The notes: generated from the sequence alone by a model not told the origin. Positions 1 to 6,278 are shown, counted from the stretch's first letter. The stretch is DNA of 6,278 bases from Clostridiaceae bacterium (GCA_018378255.1 JAGZXV010000265.1:1-6278); one strand, 5' to 3'. Numbers and translations: made by a program.

Positions 1-750
1 CAGGTTCAGGATTACATTCATGGATGGATTGATTACAGCCGAGGTCATACCCGCCTTCCTCTCCCGTTCCACCACGGTCTGATTGATTTTATCAAATCTG
101 TCCCTCTCATAGTCCCCTTTAGACAGAGCTTTAATCACCCGGATCCCTGCAATATCCTCACGCACCAGACGCACAAAATCATCCACTGCCAATTGCAGCT
201 TTGTAAACAGCGGAACACTCCGTTTTGTCACAGTCACCATGACCAGCGCCAAAAGAGGCAGCAGGCAGATCAGAATGGCAGACAGCCTGGGTTCCAGCGT
301 CATGGTAACCACGATTCCTCCTGCCAGCAGAATTGGAGCTCTGACGCCCAGTCTCTGCAGCCTGGCAATCACCTGATGAAGATTATAAGTATCGCTGGTC
401 AGACGTGAAATCAGAGTAGGTTTGGAGAATCCGTCTACCTGGCTTTCAGACAGATAGATGGTCTTCTCATACAGATCGTACCGTATCACCTGCATTACAT
501 CGCTGGCAACCCTGGATGCCATGCGGTTGGCAATAATATTAAAGGAGACCGCCATGACAGAACAGACCAGCATCACAACTCCCCACAAAAACACCTGGTT
601 CTGATCGTGTTTCGGCGTTACAGTGTCGATCATATAGGCCAGAATCCAGGGAATGCACAAATCCATCACGGTTCCTGTAAACTTTATTAAAAATCCAAGT
701 GACATTCTGAAATAATAAGGCTTTAAATATCCGGTAAGTATCCGTTTCAT
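1..750 (-). CDS. ABC half-exporter, N-terminal membrane domain (partial, runs off left edge)
   Basis: The frame is open from an ATG at 750 to the window edge, giving 250 residues starting MKRILTGYLKPYYFRMSLGF. It looks like the transmembrane domain of a type IV (exporter-fold) ABC half-transporter. Hydrophobic segments lie near residues 15-40, 53-75 and 135-175, and a coupling-helix type stretch SRLTSDTYNLHQVIARLQRL at about 115-134. An intracellular helix region with DIAGIRVIKALSKGDYERDRFDKIN lies at about 199-222. The nucleotide-binding domain lies outside the window, so ATPase competence cannot be judged. The start is supported by an AGGGGTGG-type ribosome binding site 4-5 bases upstream, and it follows the previous gene by 29 bp, so it is probably in the same operon. 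The VRAPILLAGG stretch resembles the first (degenerate) subunit of heterodimeric exporters more than the second. I infer that it begins a second pair whose partner is off the left edge. Substrate unknown. Confidence 0.9.
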   Translation of the reverse strand, partial: MKRILTGYLKPYYFRMSLGFLIKFTGTVMDLCIPWILAYMIDTVTPKHDQNQVFLWGVVMLVCSVMAVSFNIIANRMASRVASDVMQVIRYDLYEKTIYLSESQVDGFSKPTLISRLTSDTYNLHQVIARLQRLGVRAPILLAGGIVVTMTLEPRLSAILICLLPLLALVMVTVTKRSVPLFTKLQLAVDDFVRLVREDIAGIRVIKALSKGDYERDRFDKINQTVVERERKAGMTSAVINPSMNVILNL

Positions 751-779
751 ATAACCACCCCTCTTTTTCCTACTCTCCC

Positions 780-2519
780 TTAAACAGCAAACTGGCTGTT
801 ATATAATTCCGCATAAAAACCTTTCTTCTCCAGCAAATCACTATGGGTGCCCTGTTCAATGATATGCCCGTCCCTCATAACCAGAATCACATCTGCTTCT
901 TTGATGGTTGATAAACGGTGCGCTACGATAAAGCTGGTTCTTCCCATCATCATCTTGGCAAAGGCCTGCTGGATCTTCACTTCAGTCCTGGTATCAATGG
1001 AGGACGTCGCCTCATCCAGAATCAGCATGGGCGGCAGACAGAGCATAACCCTGGCAATGCATAAAAGCTGCTTCTGCCCCTGGGACAAATTGCCTCCGTC
1101 TTCCGAAATGACCGTATCATATCCTTCGGGCATCCGCTTGATAAAACTGTGGGCATGCGCTTCTTTTGCCGCTCGGATGATCTCTTCCTCCGATGCATCC
1201 GGCCTTCCATATGCGATGTTTTCCCGGATGGTCCCCGACTTGAGCCAGGTTTCCTGAAGCACCATTCCATAATTCGTCCTCAAACTCTTTCTCGTCACCC
1301 GGCGGACATCATATCCGCTCACCCGGATCGATCCGGCATCCACATCATAAAACCTCATCAGCAGATTGATGAGCGTCGTCTTACCGCATCCGGTTGGCCC
1401 CACAATGGCGATTCTCTGTCCCGGTTTAACCTCTAAATTCAAATTTTCAATCAGGGGGACCTCCGGGTTATAGGAAAATGACACCTGTTCCAGAATAACG
1501 CTGCCATCGATTTCCTTTAATTCCACAGCATCCCGGGCGTCCTCGATAATTGTTTTTTCATCGATCAGTTCAAATACCCTGGATGCAGAAGCCAGAGCAT
1601 TCTGCAGCTCTGTCACTACCCCTGAAATCTCATTAAACGGCTTTGTGTACTGGTTTGCATAGCTTAAAAAGCAGGAAAGCTGCCCTACGGTTAAAATACC
1701 TCTGACCGCGGCAAAAGCGCCCACAATCCCAACGCTGGCATACACTAATCCGTTGACAAAACGGGTGGCCGGGTTGGTGATGGAAGAAAAGAAAATGGCC
1801 TTCAGGCTGCATTTTCTCAAGCGCTCGTTGATCTCTTCAAATTCCTTCTGCGCCTCCTGTTCATGTCCGAAGGCCTGCACAATCTTCTGGTTTCCCAGCA
1901 TCTCATCCACCAGGGAGGTCATCTCCCCTCTCGTTTCCGACTGCAGGCGGAACATGGTGAATGTTTTTTTAGCAATATAAGCCGCCACAAACAGGGATAC
2001 CGGAGTCACCAGAACTACCACCAATGTGATTAACGGATTGACCGAGAGCATGAATCCCAGGGTTCCCAAAATGGTGAGAACGCCGGTAAACAGCTGGGTA
2101 AATCCCATCAAAAGCCCTTCGGAAAACTGGTCGATATCCGCGATAATACGGCTGATAATATCCCCGTACTGATGGGAATCCACATATTTTAAAGGCAGCA
2201 CTTCCAGATGGTTAAATGCCTTTGTCCTTATATCCTTCACAACCCGGTAGGTAATCTGATTGTTGATATGGTTCATCAGCCACTGGGACAATGCGGTTAT
2301 CACAATAACACAGCCTATCTTTTTCAATATCTCCAACAGCCCGTCAAAATCCACCTGTCCGGGTCCAATGATCAAATCCACGCCCTGTCCAACCAGGATC
2401 GGCGCATAGAGAGTAGTCGCCACCGTGACAGCCGCCAGCACGATGGAAGCAGTCACTCCCCATTTATACTGGCTGATATAGGTTAATACACGTTTTAATG
2501 TTGATTTATATTTTTTCAT
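780..2519 (-). CDS. ABC multidrug-type half-exporter, catalytic-site subunit of a heterodimer
   Basis: A 579-residue membrane-fused ATPase of normal length. The exporter transmembrane domain spans about residues 18-305 (hydrophobic stretches near 22-42, 66-84, 140-182 and 255-290). The ATPase domain follows: Walker A GPTGCGKT at 374-381, Q-loop Gln422, signature LSQGQ at 478-482, Walker B LILDE with catalytic Glu503, and H-loop His534 in VAHRLSTI. The signature has Gln in place of the first Gly of LSGGQ. That is typical of the TM288-like partner in heterodimeric exporters, where this signature completes the degenerate site. The in-frame ATG at 2576 would overlap the upstream gene by 56 bp. 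The ATG at 2519 is chosen because AGAGGTGG sits 6 bases upstream and the upstream TGA ends one base before it, suggesting translational coupling. It likely exports hydrophobic or drug-like compounds from the cytoplasmic membrane; the real substrate cannot be read from sequence. Confidence 0.95.
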   Translation of the reverse strand: MKKYKSTLKRVLTYISQYKWGVTASIVLAAVTVATTLYAPILVGQGVDLIIGPGQVDFDGLLEILKKIGCVIVITALSQWLMNHINNQITYRVVKDIRTKAFNHLEVLPLKYVDSHQYGDIISRIIADIDQFSEGLLMGFTQLFTGVLTILGTLGFMLSVNPLITLVVVLVTPVSLFVAAYIAKKTFTMFRLQSETRGEMTSLVDEMLGNQKIVQAFGHEQEAQKEFEEINERLRKCSLKAIFFSSITNPATRFVNGLVYASVGIVGAFAAVRGILTVGQLSCFLSYANQYTKPFNEISGVVTELQNALASASRVFELIDEKTIIEDARDAVELKEIDGSVILEQVSFSYNPEVPLIENLNLEVKPGQRIAIVGPTGCGKTTLINLLMRFYDVDAGSIRVSGYDVRRVTRKSLRTNYGMVLQETWLKSGTIRENIAYGRPDASEEEIIRAAKEAHAHSFIKRMPEGYDTVISEDGGNLSQGQKQLLCIARVMLCLPPMLILDEATSSIDTRTEVKIQQAFAKMMMGRTSFIVAHRLSTIKEADVILVMRDGHIIEQGTHSDLLEKKGFYAELYNSQFAV

Positions 2520-2520
2520 C

Positions 2521-4251
2521 TCAGCCCACCTCTTCTTTTGAAAGCTGTGACAGGCAGATTTCCCGGTATACTTCACAGTTTTCTAATAATTCTGAATGGG
2601 TGCCGCAGCCGGCCATATGCCCGTCATCCAGCACAATGATCTGATCCGCATTCTTTATGGTAGTAGCACGCTGGGATACGATAAACACGGTCATATCCTT
2701 CGTTCCTTCCTTAATCGCTTTCCTGAGTTTCGCATCTGTGGCAAAGTCAAGAGCGGATGCGCTGTCATCCATAATCAGGATTTCCGGCTGTTTTACCAGC
2801 GCCCTGGCAATGGTCAGACGCTGCCGCTGGCCTCCCGACAAGTTCTTGCCTCCCTGGTCGATATTCAGATCCAGACCCTGATCCTTTGTATCCACAAATT
2901 CTTTTGCCTGGGCTATCTCAAGCGCCCGGAAAATCTCCTCATCCCCGGCATCTTCTTTTCCCCATTTCATATTATCCCTCAGAGTTCCTTTAAAGAGCAC
3001 TGCCCGCTGAGGCACGATACCGACTTTATTTCTCAGCTGTTCCAAAGGATAGTTTCCGGCCTCCACCCCATCGATCAGCACCTGACCGGTTCTGGCCTGG
3101 TAAAATCTCGGAATCAAATTCACAAGAGAGGTTTTACCGGAGCCGGTGCCTCCGATAATTCCGATGGTCTGGCCTTTATATGCAGTGAAATCAATATCGG
3201 TCAGGGAATCTTCCTTCGCCCCCTGGTATGCGAAATTCACATGGCTAAACCGTACTTTCGGCTGGCCTTCTTTTCCTTTTACATGCTCTGAAACCAGATC
3301 TTCTATGGTTGTTTTCTCATCAAATATCGTACTGACGCGGTTTGCACAAGCCAGGGCCTTTGAGATGGAAACGATCAGATTTGCCATCTTGATTAACTCC
3401 ACCAGGATCTGGGACATATAATTGACTAAAGCCACCGTTTCCCCCTGGGTGATGATCCCCTGGTCCACCTGCTGCCCGGAAACCCAGACCACTAAAATGA
3501 CCGCCAGATTGACGATCACATAAGTCATAGGATTCATGAGTGCGGAAATCTTTCCTACAAATACCTGGAATCTGACAAGGGTACCGTTTGCATCATCGAA
3601 TTTGGCAATTTCATCTTCCTGGCGGTTGAAGGCCCGGATCACTCTGGCCCCCACCAGGTTTTCCCTGGTAGCTAAAAGAACCTTGTCCAACTGACGCTGT
3701 ACTTTTTTATAAAGCGGCATGCTGACAATCATAATTCCAAACACCACCGCACACAGAAGCGGAATGGCGACCACAAACACCATAGCGGCCTTTACATTGA
3801 CGGTAAACGCCATAACCATGGCTCCAAATACAATAAATGGTGATCGGAGAAGCAGGCGGAGTGCCAGATTCAGACCGGACTGCACCTGATTGATATCACT
3901 GGTCATTCTGGTGATCAGTGTGGCGGTTCCGATCTTATCGATTTCGTTATAAGACAGGCTGTTAATATGGGCAAAAAGATCGTTTCTCAGCGCGCTTCCG
4001 AATCCTACGGAGGCTTTGGCGGCAAAATATTGTGCGGTCAAAGAACATGTCAGGCCAATAACACCCAACAGCACTAAAACCGCACCCATCTTTACTATAT
4101 AAGCGGTATCCTGGTTTCCGATACCGATATCTATAATCTTCGCCATAACCAGAGGGACAAAAAGTTCAAAGCTGGCTTCCAAAAGCTTAAACAGAGGCCC
4201 CAGCACACTTTCCACTTTATAATCCCTGATATATTTCATTAACTTATGCAT
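2521..4251 (-). CDS. ABC multidrug-type half-exporter, degenerate-site subunit of a heterodimer
   Basis: A 576-residue half-transporter. The transmembrane domain spans about residues 15-300 (hydrophobic stretches near 18-40, 55-75, 132-178 and 243-295). The ATPase domain carries Walker A GGTGSGKT at 367-374, Q-loop Gln415, canonical LSGGQ at 471-475, Walker B ILIMD with Asp496 where the catalytic Glu normally sits, and Gln527 (VSQR) in place of the H-loop His. This Asp/Gln pair is the known hallmark of the non-catalytic subunit in TM287/288, LmrCD and BmrCD-type heterodimers, which matches the complementary changes in the next gene. The longest frame starts at 4281, but the ATG at 4251 is preferred. 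GGAGGG lies 8 bases upstream of it, and the predicted promoter would leave almost no leader for the earlier start. It is the first gene of the run and is one base apart from the second. Substrate unknown. Confidence 0.95.
   Translation of the reverse strand: MHKLMKYIRDYKVESVLGPLFKLLEASFELFVPLVMAKIIDIGIGNQDTAYIVKMGAVLVLLGVIGLTCSLTAQYFAAKASVGFGSALRNDLFAHINSLSYNEIDKIGTATLITRMTSDINQVQSGLNLALRLLLRSPFIVFGAMVMAFTVNVKAAMVFVVAIPLLCAVVFGIMIVSMPLYKKVQRQLDKVLLATRENLVGARVIRAFNRQEDEIAKFDDANGTLVRFQVFVGKISALMNPMTYVIVNLAVILVVWVSGQQVDQGIITQGETVALVNYMSQILVELIKMANLIVSISKALACANRVSTIFDEKTTIEDLVSEHVKGKEGQPKVRFSHVNFAYQGAKEDSLTDIDFTAYKGQTIGIIGGTGSGKTSLVNLIPRFYQARTGQVLIDGVEAGNYPLEQLRNKVGIVPQRAVLFKGTLRDNMKWGKEDAGDEEIFRALEIAQAKEFVDTKDQGLDLNIDQGGKNLSGGQRQRLTIARALVKQPEILIMDDSASALDFATDAKLRKAIKEGTKDMTVFIVSQRATTIKNADQIIVLDDGHMAGCGTHSELLENCEVYREICLSQLSKEEVG
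2524..2534 (-). promoter_or_regulatory. Ribosome binding site deciding the start at 2519
   Basis: The minus strand reads AGAGGTGGGCTGAGATG, so the site lies inside the last codons of the upstream gene. The upstream TGA and the downstream ATG are separated by one G, the usual layout for coupled translation of two subunits needed in equal amounts. Confidence 0.75.
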
Positions 4252-4255
4252 TTGT

Positions 4256-4265
4256 GTTTCCCTCC
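4256..4265 (-). promoter_or_regulatory. Ribosome binding site deciding the start at 4251
   Basis: The minus strand reads TTTGGAGGGAAACACAAATG. The near-consensus GGAGGG has an 8-base gap to the ATG at 4251. The alternative ATG at 4281 has no comparable purine-rich site and lies only about 12 bases from the predicted transcription start. Confidence 0.75.
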
Positions 4266-4299
4266 AAATATTCTGTCTCAAAAACGAAAAATCTTTTAT

Positions 4300-4328
4300 A
4301 TTATACCATTTTCTTACAATAATAACAA
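4300..4328 (-). promoter_or_regulatory. Sigma-A type promoter of the ABC exporter run
   Basis: On the minus strand a perfect TATAAT (4305-4300) is preceded by TGG, giving an extended -10. A 17-base spacer separates it from TTGTTA (4328-4323), which matches four of six -35 consensus bases. Transcription would begin near 4293, leaving a leader of about 40 nt before the GGAGGG site and the ATG at 4251. No hairpin is evident in that leader. Confidence 0.75.
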
Positions 4329-4438
4329 GATTTCAAACACCAGGAAAATTAAATAATGTAACAGTTCAGACGGCGGGAAAAATGATTAGGAAAGCAGCAT
4401 CAAGCTTGCTTATAAGCAGCTTTTTTAATCATTTTTCA

Positions 4439-4458
4439 CATCGGATGGACATCCGATG
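4439..4458. repeat. Perfect 8-bp hairpin (arm 2 of the cloverleaf)
   Basis: CATCGGAT and ATCCGATG flank a GGAC loop, with no mismatch. It is not followed by a T-run, so it does not look like a terminator. It abuts arms 1 and 3 with no spacer. Confidence 0.75.
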
Positions 4459-4487
4459 CTTCTTGGCCATCTTTTTTGGTCAAGAAG
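4459..4487. repeat. 10-bp hairpin with T-rich loop (arm 3 of the cloverleaf)
   Basis: CTTCTTGGCC pairs with GGTCAAGAAG through nine Watson-Crick pairs and one G.T. The loop is nine bases, ATC followed by six T. The T-run is in the loop and not after the stem, which argues against an intrinsic terminator. Confidence 0.75.
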
Positions 4488-4509
4488 ATGAGCCGTCGGA
4501 ACTGTTGCT

Positions 4510-4535
4510 AAAAAATATCCGGCTTGATATTTTTT
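4510..4535. repeat. Perfect AT-rich 10-bp inverted repeat
   Basis: AAAAAATATC and GATATTTTTT flank the six-base loop CGGCTT. It begins two bases after the closing stem of the cloverleaf and may belong to the same element. A-tract and T-tract at the ends recall a bidirectional terminator, but the stem core is only four AT-rich pairs, so termination would be weak. Its right arm overlaps the candidate -35 of the plus-strand promoter. Confidence 0.7.
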
Positions 4536-4552
4536 GCAGGGCATGATAATAT
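4524..4552 (+). promoter_or_regulatory. Candidate sigma-A promoter for the yihY-family gene
   Basis: TTGATA (4524-4529, five of six -35 matches) is followed by a 17-base spacer and TAATAT (4547-4552), with TGA just before it as an extended -10. The start point would be near 4559. An alternative is the perfect TATAAT at 4561-4566, which has no good -35 at 16-18 bases. Either would give a short leader of about 15-30 nt. Confidence 0.5.
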
Positions 4553-4554
4553 GC

Positions 4555-4571
4555 TTGTTATATAATAACAA
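4555..4571. promoter_or_regulatory. 17-bp palindrome at the yihY transcription start region, possible operator
   Basis: TTGTTAT and ATAACAA form perfect 7-base arms around ATA. The palindrome covers the alternative TATAAT and the predicted start point of the upstream promoter, a usual place for a repressor site. It is AT-only apart from one G and one C, so chance is possible. No regulator gene lies in the window. Confidence 0.35.
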
Positions 4572-4589
4572 TAGACAGAAGGGGATTCT

Positions 4590-5423
4590 ATGCTTCGATT
4601 TGTAATTACCTGCAAGCGGATTTATGACCGGTACGTGGAAGATGAAATGACCGTATATGCGGCTCAGGCATCTTTTTTTATTGTCATAGCTGCATTTCCG
4701 TTCATTATGCTTCTGCTGACTCTGATCCGTTTTGTTCCCGGGCTCACGAAACTGGACGTACAAACTACCTTGATCGCCATTGTGCCCGACATGCTGAATT
4801 CTTTTGTGATCGGCATCGTTGAGGAACTGTATACCAAATCCACAGGAACCATCCTTTCTGCCACCGCAATTACGGCTCTTTGGGGTGCTTCCAGAGGGAT
4901 GTTAAGCATTGAAAAAGGCTTAAACCGGGCCTATAAAAGCCAGGAGAAACGAAACTATATTGTCAGCCGGCTCATCTGTTCCGGATATACTCTGGTTTTC
5001 ATGATCGTCTGCATCATGTGCCTGCTGCTGCTGGTTTTCGGCAACTCCCTGCATCATTTTATGGAGAGACGTTTTCCGATTATTGCCAATATCACATTCT
5101 ACCTGATTAATTTCAGGCTGTTATTGTCGCTTACCATACTGGTTGTATGCTTCACATTTTTATACACCTTTATTCCCAAGAAAAAACAAAAGATGAGGAA
5201 ACAGCTTCCCGGTGCAATTATAACAACCGTTGGCTGGATTCTCTCATCTTATGCATTTTCCATTTACTTTAACAACTTCAGCAACTTTCCATACATGTAT
5301 GGAAGCCTGACTGCAGTGGTGCTGCTCATGTTATGGCTTTATATGTGTATCTGCATCGTGTTTTTCGGCGCTGAGATCAATTATCTCTATTCCACAGCGG
5401 AAAACATGGGCGTTGACAGATAA
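4590..5423 (+). CDS. YihY/BrkB-family inner-membrane protein
   Basis: A complete 277-residue integral membrane protein of the YihY/virulence factor BrkB family, once misnamed ribonuclease BN. Six hydrophobic segments lie at about residues 25-48, 86-106, 127-151, 166-195, 207-229 and 238-260. Family hallmarks are visible: YAAQASFF near 23-30, LWGASRGMLSIEKGLNRAY at 97-115, PGAIITTVGWILSS at 207-220, and the C-terminal YMYGSLTAVVLLMLWLY followed by FFGAEINY. A basic cluster, KKKQKMRK (197-204), fits a cytoplasmic loop. The ATG at 4590 has AGAAGGGG five bases upstream. It is divergent from the ABC run and convergent with cysK, overlapping it by 37 bp, so it is probably a single-gene unit. The molecular function of the family is not settled; transport or envelope roles have been proposed. 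Confidence 0.9.
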   Translation: MLRFVITCKRIYDRYVEDEMTVYAAQASFFIVIAAFPFIMLLLTLIRFVPGLTKLDVQTTLIAIVPDMLNSFVIGIVEELYTKSTGTILSATAITALWGASRGMLSIEKGLNRAYKSQEKRNYIVSRLICSGYTLVFMIVCIMCLLLLVFGNSLHHFMERRFPIIANITFYLINFRLLLSLTILVVCFTFLYTFIPKKKQKMRKQLPGAIITTVGWILSSYAFSIYFNNFSNFPYMYGSLTAVVLLMLWLYMCICIVFFGAEINYLYSTAENMGVDR

Positions 5424-6278
5424 CGGTCTCCCGTATCCGGCAGTAAAGCTACGATGGTCTTTCCCTTGTTTTCCGGCCTTTTAGCCAGCTGGACTGCCGC
5501 CCATACCGCGGCTCCGGCGCTGATTCCCACCAAAACACCTTCCCTGGTGGCGGTCTGACGTCCCATTTCATAGGCATCTTCATCTTTAACCAGGATGATT
5601 TCATCATAAACAGACGTATTTAACAATTCAGGCACAAAGCCGGCTCCGATTCCCTGAAGACCGTGAGGGCCGGCTTTTTTCTCTGATAAGAAAGGTGATC
5701 CCGCCGGCTCCACTGCCACCACCTTCACATCCGGGTTCTGTGACTTCAAATACTCTCCGATTCCGGTGATCGTGCCGCCGGTTCCCACACCTGCCACAAA
5801 TATATCTACATTTCCGTCCGTATCCTGCCAGATCTCAGGCCCTGTGGTCTCTCTGTGGGCGTCGGCATTGGCCGGGTTCACAAACTGGCCCAAAATTACA
5901 GATCCCGGCGTTTCCCTCTGAAGTTCTTCCGCCTTTTCAATGGCCCCCTTCATTCCCTTCGTTCCATCCGTCAGCACCAGTCTGGCGCCATAGGCCTTTA
6001 ATAAAGCTCTCCGTTCTGAGCTCATGGTTTCCGGCATGGTGAGAATTGTCTGATAGCCTTTTATTGCAGCGATGCTTGCCAGGCCGATTCCCGTGTTTCC
6101 GGAAGTGGGCTCAATAATCACTCCACCCGGTTTCAGCTTTCCGGACTGTTCAGCGTCCTCGATCATGTACAGGGCCGCTCTGTCCTTCACGCTGCCGGCC
6201 GGATTAAAGTATTCCAGTTTAGCCAGCACATCCGCTTCACACCCACAGGCTTCGGCCAGACGGTTCATCCTGAGAAGG
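5387..6278 (-). CDS. cysK: Cysteine synthase A (O-acetylserine sulfhydrylase), 5' end cut by window edge
   Basis: A PLP enzyme of fold type II that makes cysteine from O-acetyl-L-serine and sulfide in the cytosol, the last step of cysteine biosynthesis. The 296 visible residues end at a TAA at 5387. Counting the Met at 6268 as 1, the Schiff-base Lys is Lys28 in NPAGSVKDR. The substrate-binding loop TSGNTG is at 55-60, the phosphate-binding GTGGT at 162-166, QGIGAGF at 205-211, and GISAGAA, with the Ser near the PLP ring nitrogen, at 248-254. The C-terminus reads PDTGDRYLSTPMFSAVE. The frame stays open upstream of 6268 and adds Leu-Leu-Arg, matching the usual TPLLRMNRL segment. The ATG at 6268 is therefore internal and about 15 residues are missing beyond the edge. 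Cystathionine beta-synthase-like relatives share the fold, but the length and motifs favour CysK. Confidence 0.93.
   Translation of the reverse strand, partial: LLRMNRLAEACGCEADVLAKLEYFNPAGSVKDRAALYMIEDAEQSGKLKPGGVIIEPTSGNTGIGLASIAAIKGYQTILTMPETMSSERRALLKAYGARLVLTDGTKGMKGAIEKAEELQRETPGSVILGQFVNPANADAHRETTGPEIWQDTDGNVDIFVAGVGTGGTITGIGEYLKSQNPDVKVVAVEPAGSPFLSEKKAGPHGLQGIGAGFVPELLNTSVYDEIILVKDEDAYEMGRQTATREGVLVGISAGAAVWAAVQLAKRPENKGKTIVALLPDTGDRYLSTPMFSAVE

Larger units (their letters stand above)
4358..4508. repeat. Cloverleaf-like inverted-repeat element (four-way junction)
   Basis: A closing stem pairs 4358-4374 with 4492-4508: 15 Watson-Crick pairs, one T.G and one mismatch (A4368 against G4498). 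Inside it three hairpins follow one another. Arm 1 pairs 4375-4400 with 4414-4439, with 23 of 26 positions paired including two G.T. Arm 2 pairs 4439-4446 perfectly with 4451-4458 around a GGAC loop. Arm 3 pairs 4459-4468 with 4478-4487 around a 9-base T-rich loop. The only unpaired junction bases are about 4488-4491. About three-quarters of the 151 bases are paired. All four wobble pairs are G.T on the plus strand and would be A-C mismatches on the other, which mildly favours a plus-strand RNA. No credible open reading frame, transposase or clear target-site duplication is seen. It may be a MITE-like dispersed repeat, a structured RNA, or a cruciform-forming regulatory DNA. I do not recognise the family. 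Confidence 0.8.

Noticed and set aside
2520..2576. Longer start of the second ABC gene at 2576
   Set aside because: The extra 19 residues lie within the upstream gene and do not look like an exporter N-terminus. The ATG at 2519 has a strong site and ideal spacing.
2596..3291. 231-residue open frame on the plus strand
   Set aside because: It is antisense to the ATPase domain of a clear ABC gene with all motifs in order. The translation is rich in His, Gln and Pro with no recognisable domain.
4402..4426. Hairpin followed by six T, resembling a plus-strand intrinsic terminator
   Set aside because: No plus-strand gene lies upstream of it in the window, and the T-run itself pairs with A4388 and the bases 4389-4393 in the larger arm 1. 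It is better explained as part of the cloverleaf.
4352..4515. Target-site duplication flanking the cloverleaf
   Set aside because: The flanks (AATAAT on the left, TAAAAA on the right) share only AT-richness. No convincing direct repeat was found, so transposition is not proven.
4425..4763. 112-residue minus-strand frame spanning the hairpins and the start of the yihY-family gene
   Set aside because: Its C-terminal half is just the translated inverted repeats and its N-terminal half is antisense to a recognised gene. It has no convincing ribosome binding site.
6266..6268. ATG as the start of cysK
   Set aside because: The frame continues open to the window edge with Leu-Leu-Arg, which fits the conserved segment before Met-Asn-Arg in this family. 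No good ribosome binding site precedes the ATG.

Overview
The window looks like a chromosomal segment from a low-to-moderate GC Firmicute, most likely a Lachnospiraceae/Clostridium-type gut anaerobe. The reasons are strong GGAGG-type ribosome binding sites, sigma-A style promoters with extended -10 elements, and the style of the CysK, YihY and ABC proteins. The family-level placement is inference from protein flavour, not a database match.

Left part (1-4251, all minus strand, so read right to left): a tandem run of three ABC half-exporter genes. The first two (4251-2521 and 2519-780) are complete and separated by a single base. Their nucleotide-binding motifs fit a heterodimeric exporter of the TM287/288, LmrCD or BmrCD kind. 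The first has a degenerate Walker B and H-loop with a normal LSGGQ. The second has the catalytic Glu and His but an altered LSQGQ signature. A third half-transporter starts at 750 and runs off the left edge, so only its membrane domain is visible. A strong promoter at 4328-4300 probably drives the run.

Middle (4282-4589): a divergent intergenic region of about 300 bp. Its core, 4358-4508, folds on paper into a compact cloverleaf: a 17-position closing stem and three hairpins with almost no unpaired junction bases. An AT-rich hairpin (4510-4535) abuts it, followed by a candidate plus-strand promoter and a 17-bp palindrome over the start region. This is the least explained and most interesting part of the window. 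It could be a MITE-like dispersed repeat, a structured RNA, or a DNA structure between two promoters.

Right part: a complete yihY/brkB-family membrane protein gene on the plus strand (4590-5423), and a cysteine synthase gene (cysK) on the minus strand whose 3' end overlaps the yihY 3' end by 37 bp. cysK is cut by the right edge; the ATG at 6268 is internal. No RNA genes, CRISPR array, insertion sequence or riboswitch were recognised. The functional link between the exporters, YihY and CysK appears to be adjacency only.
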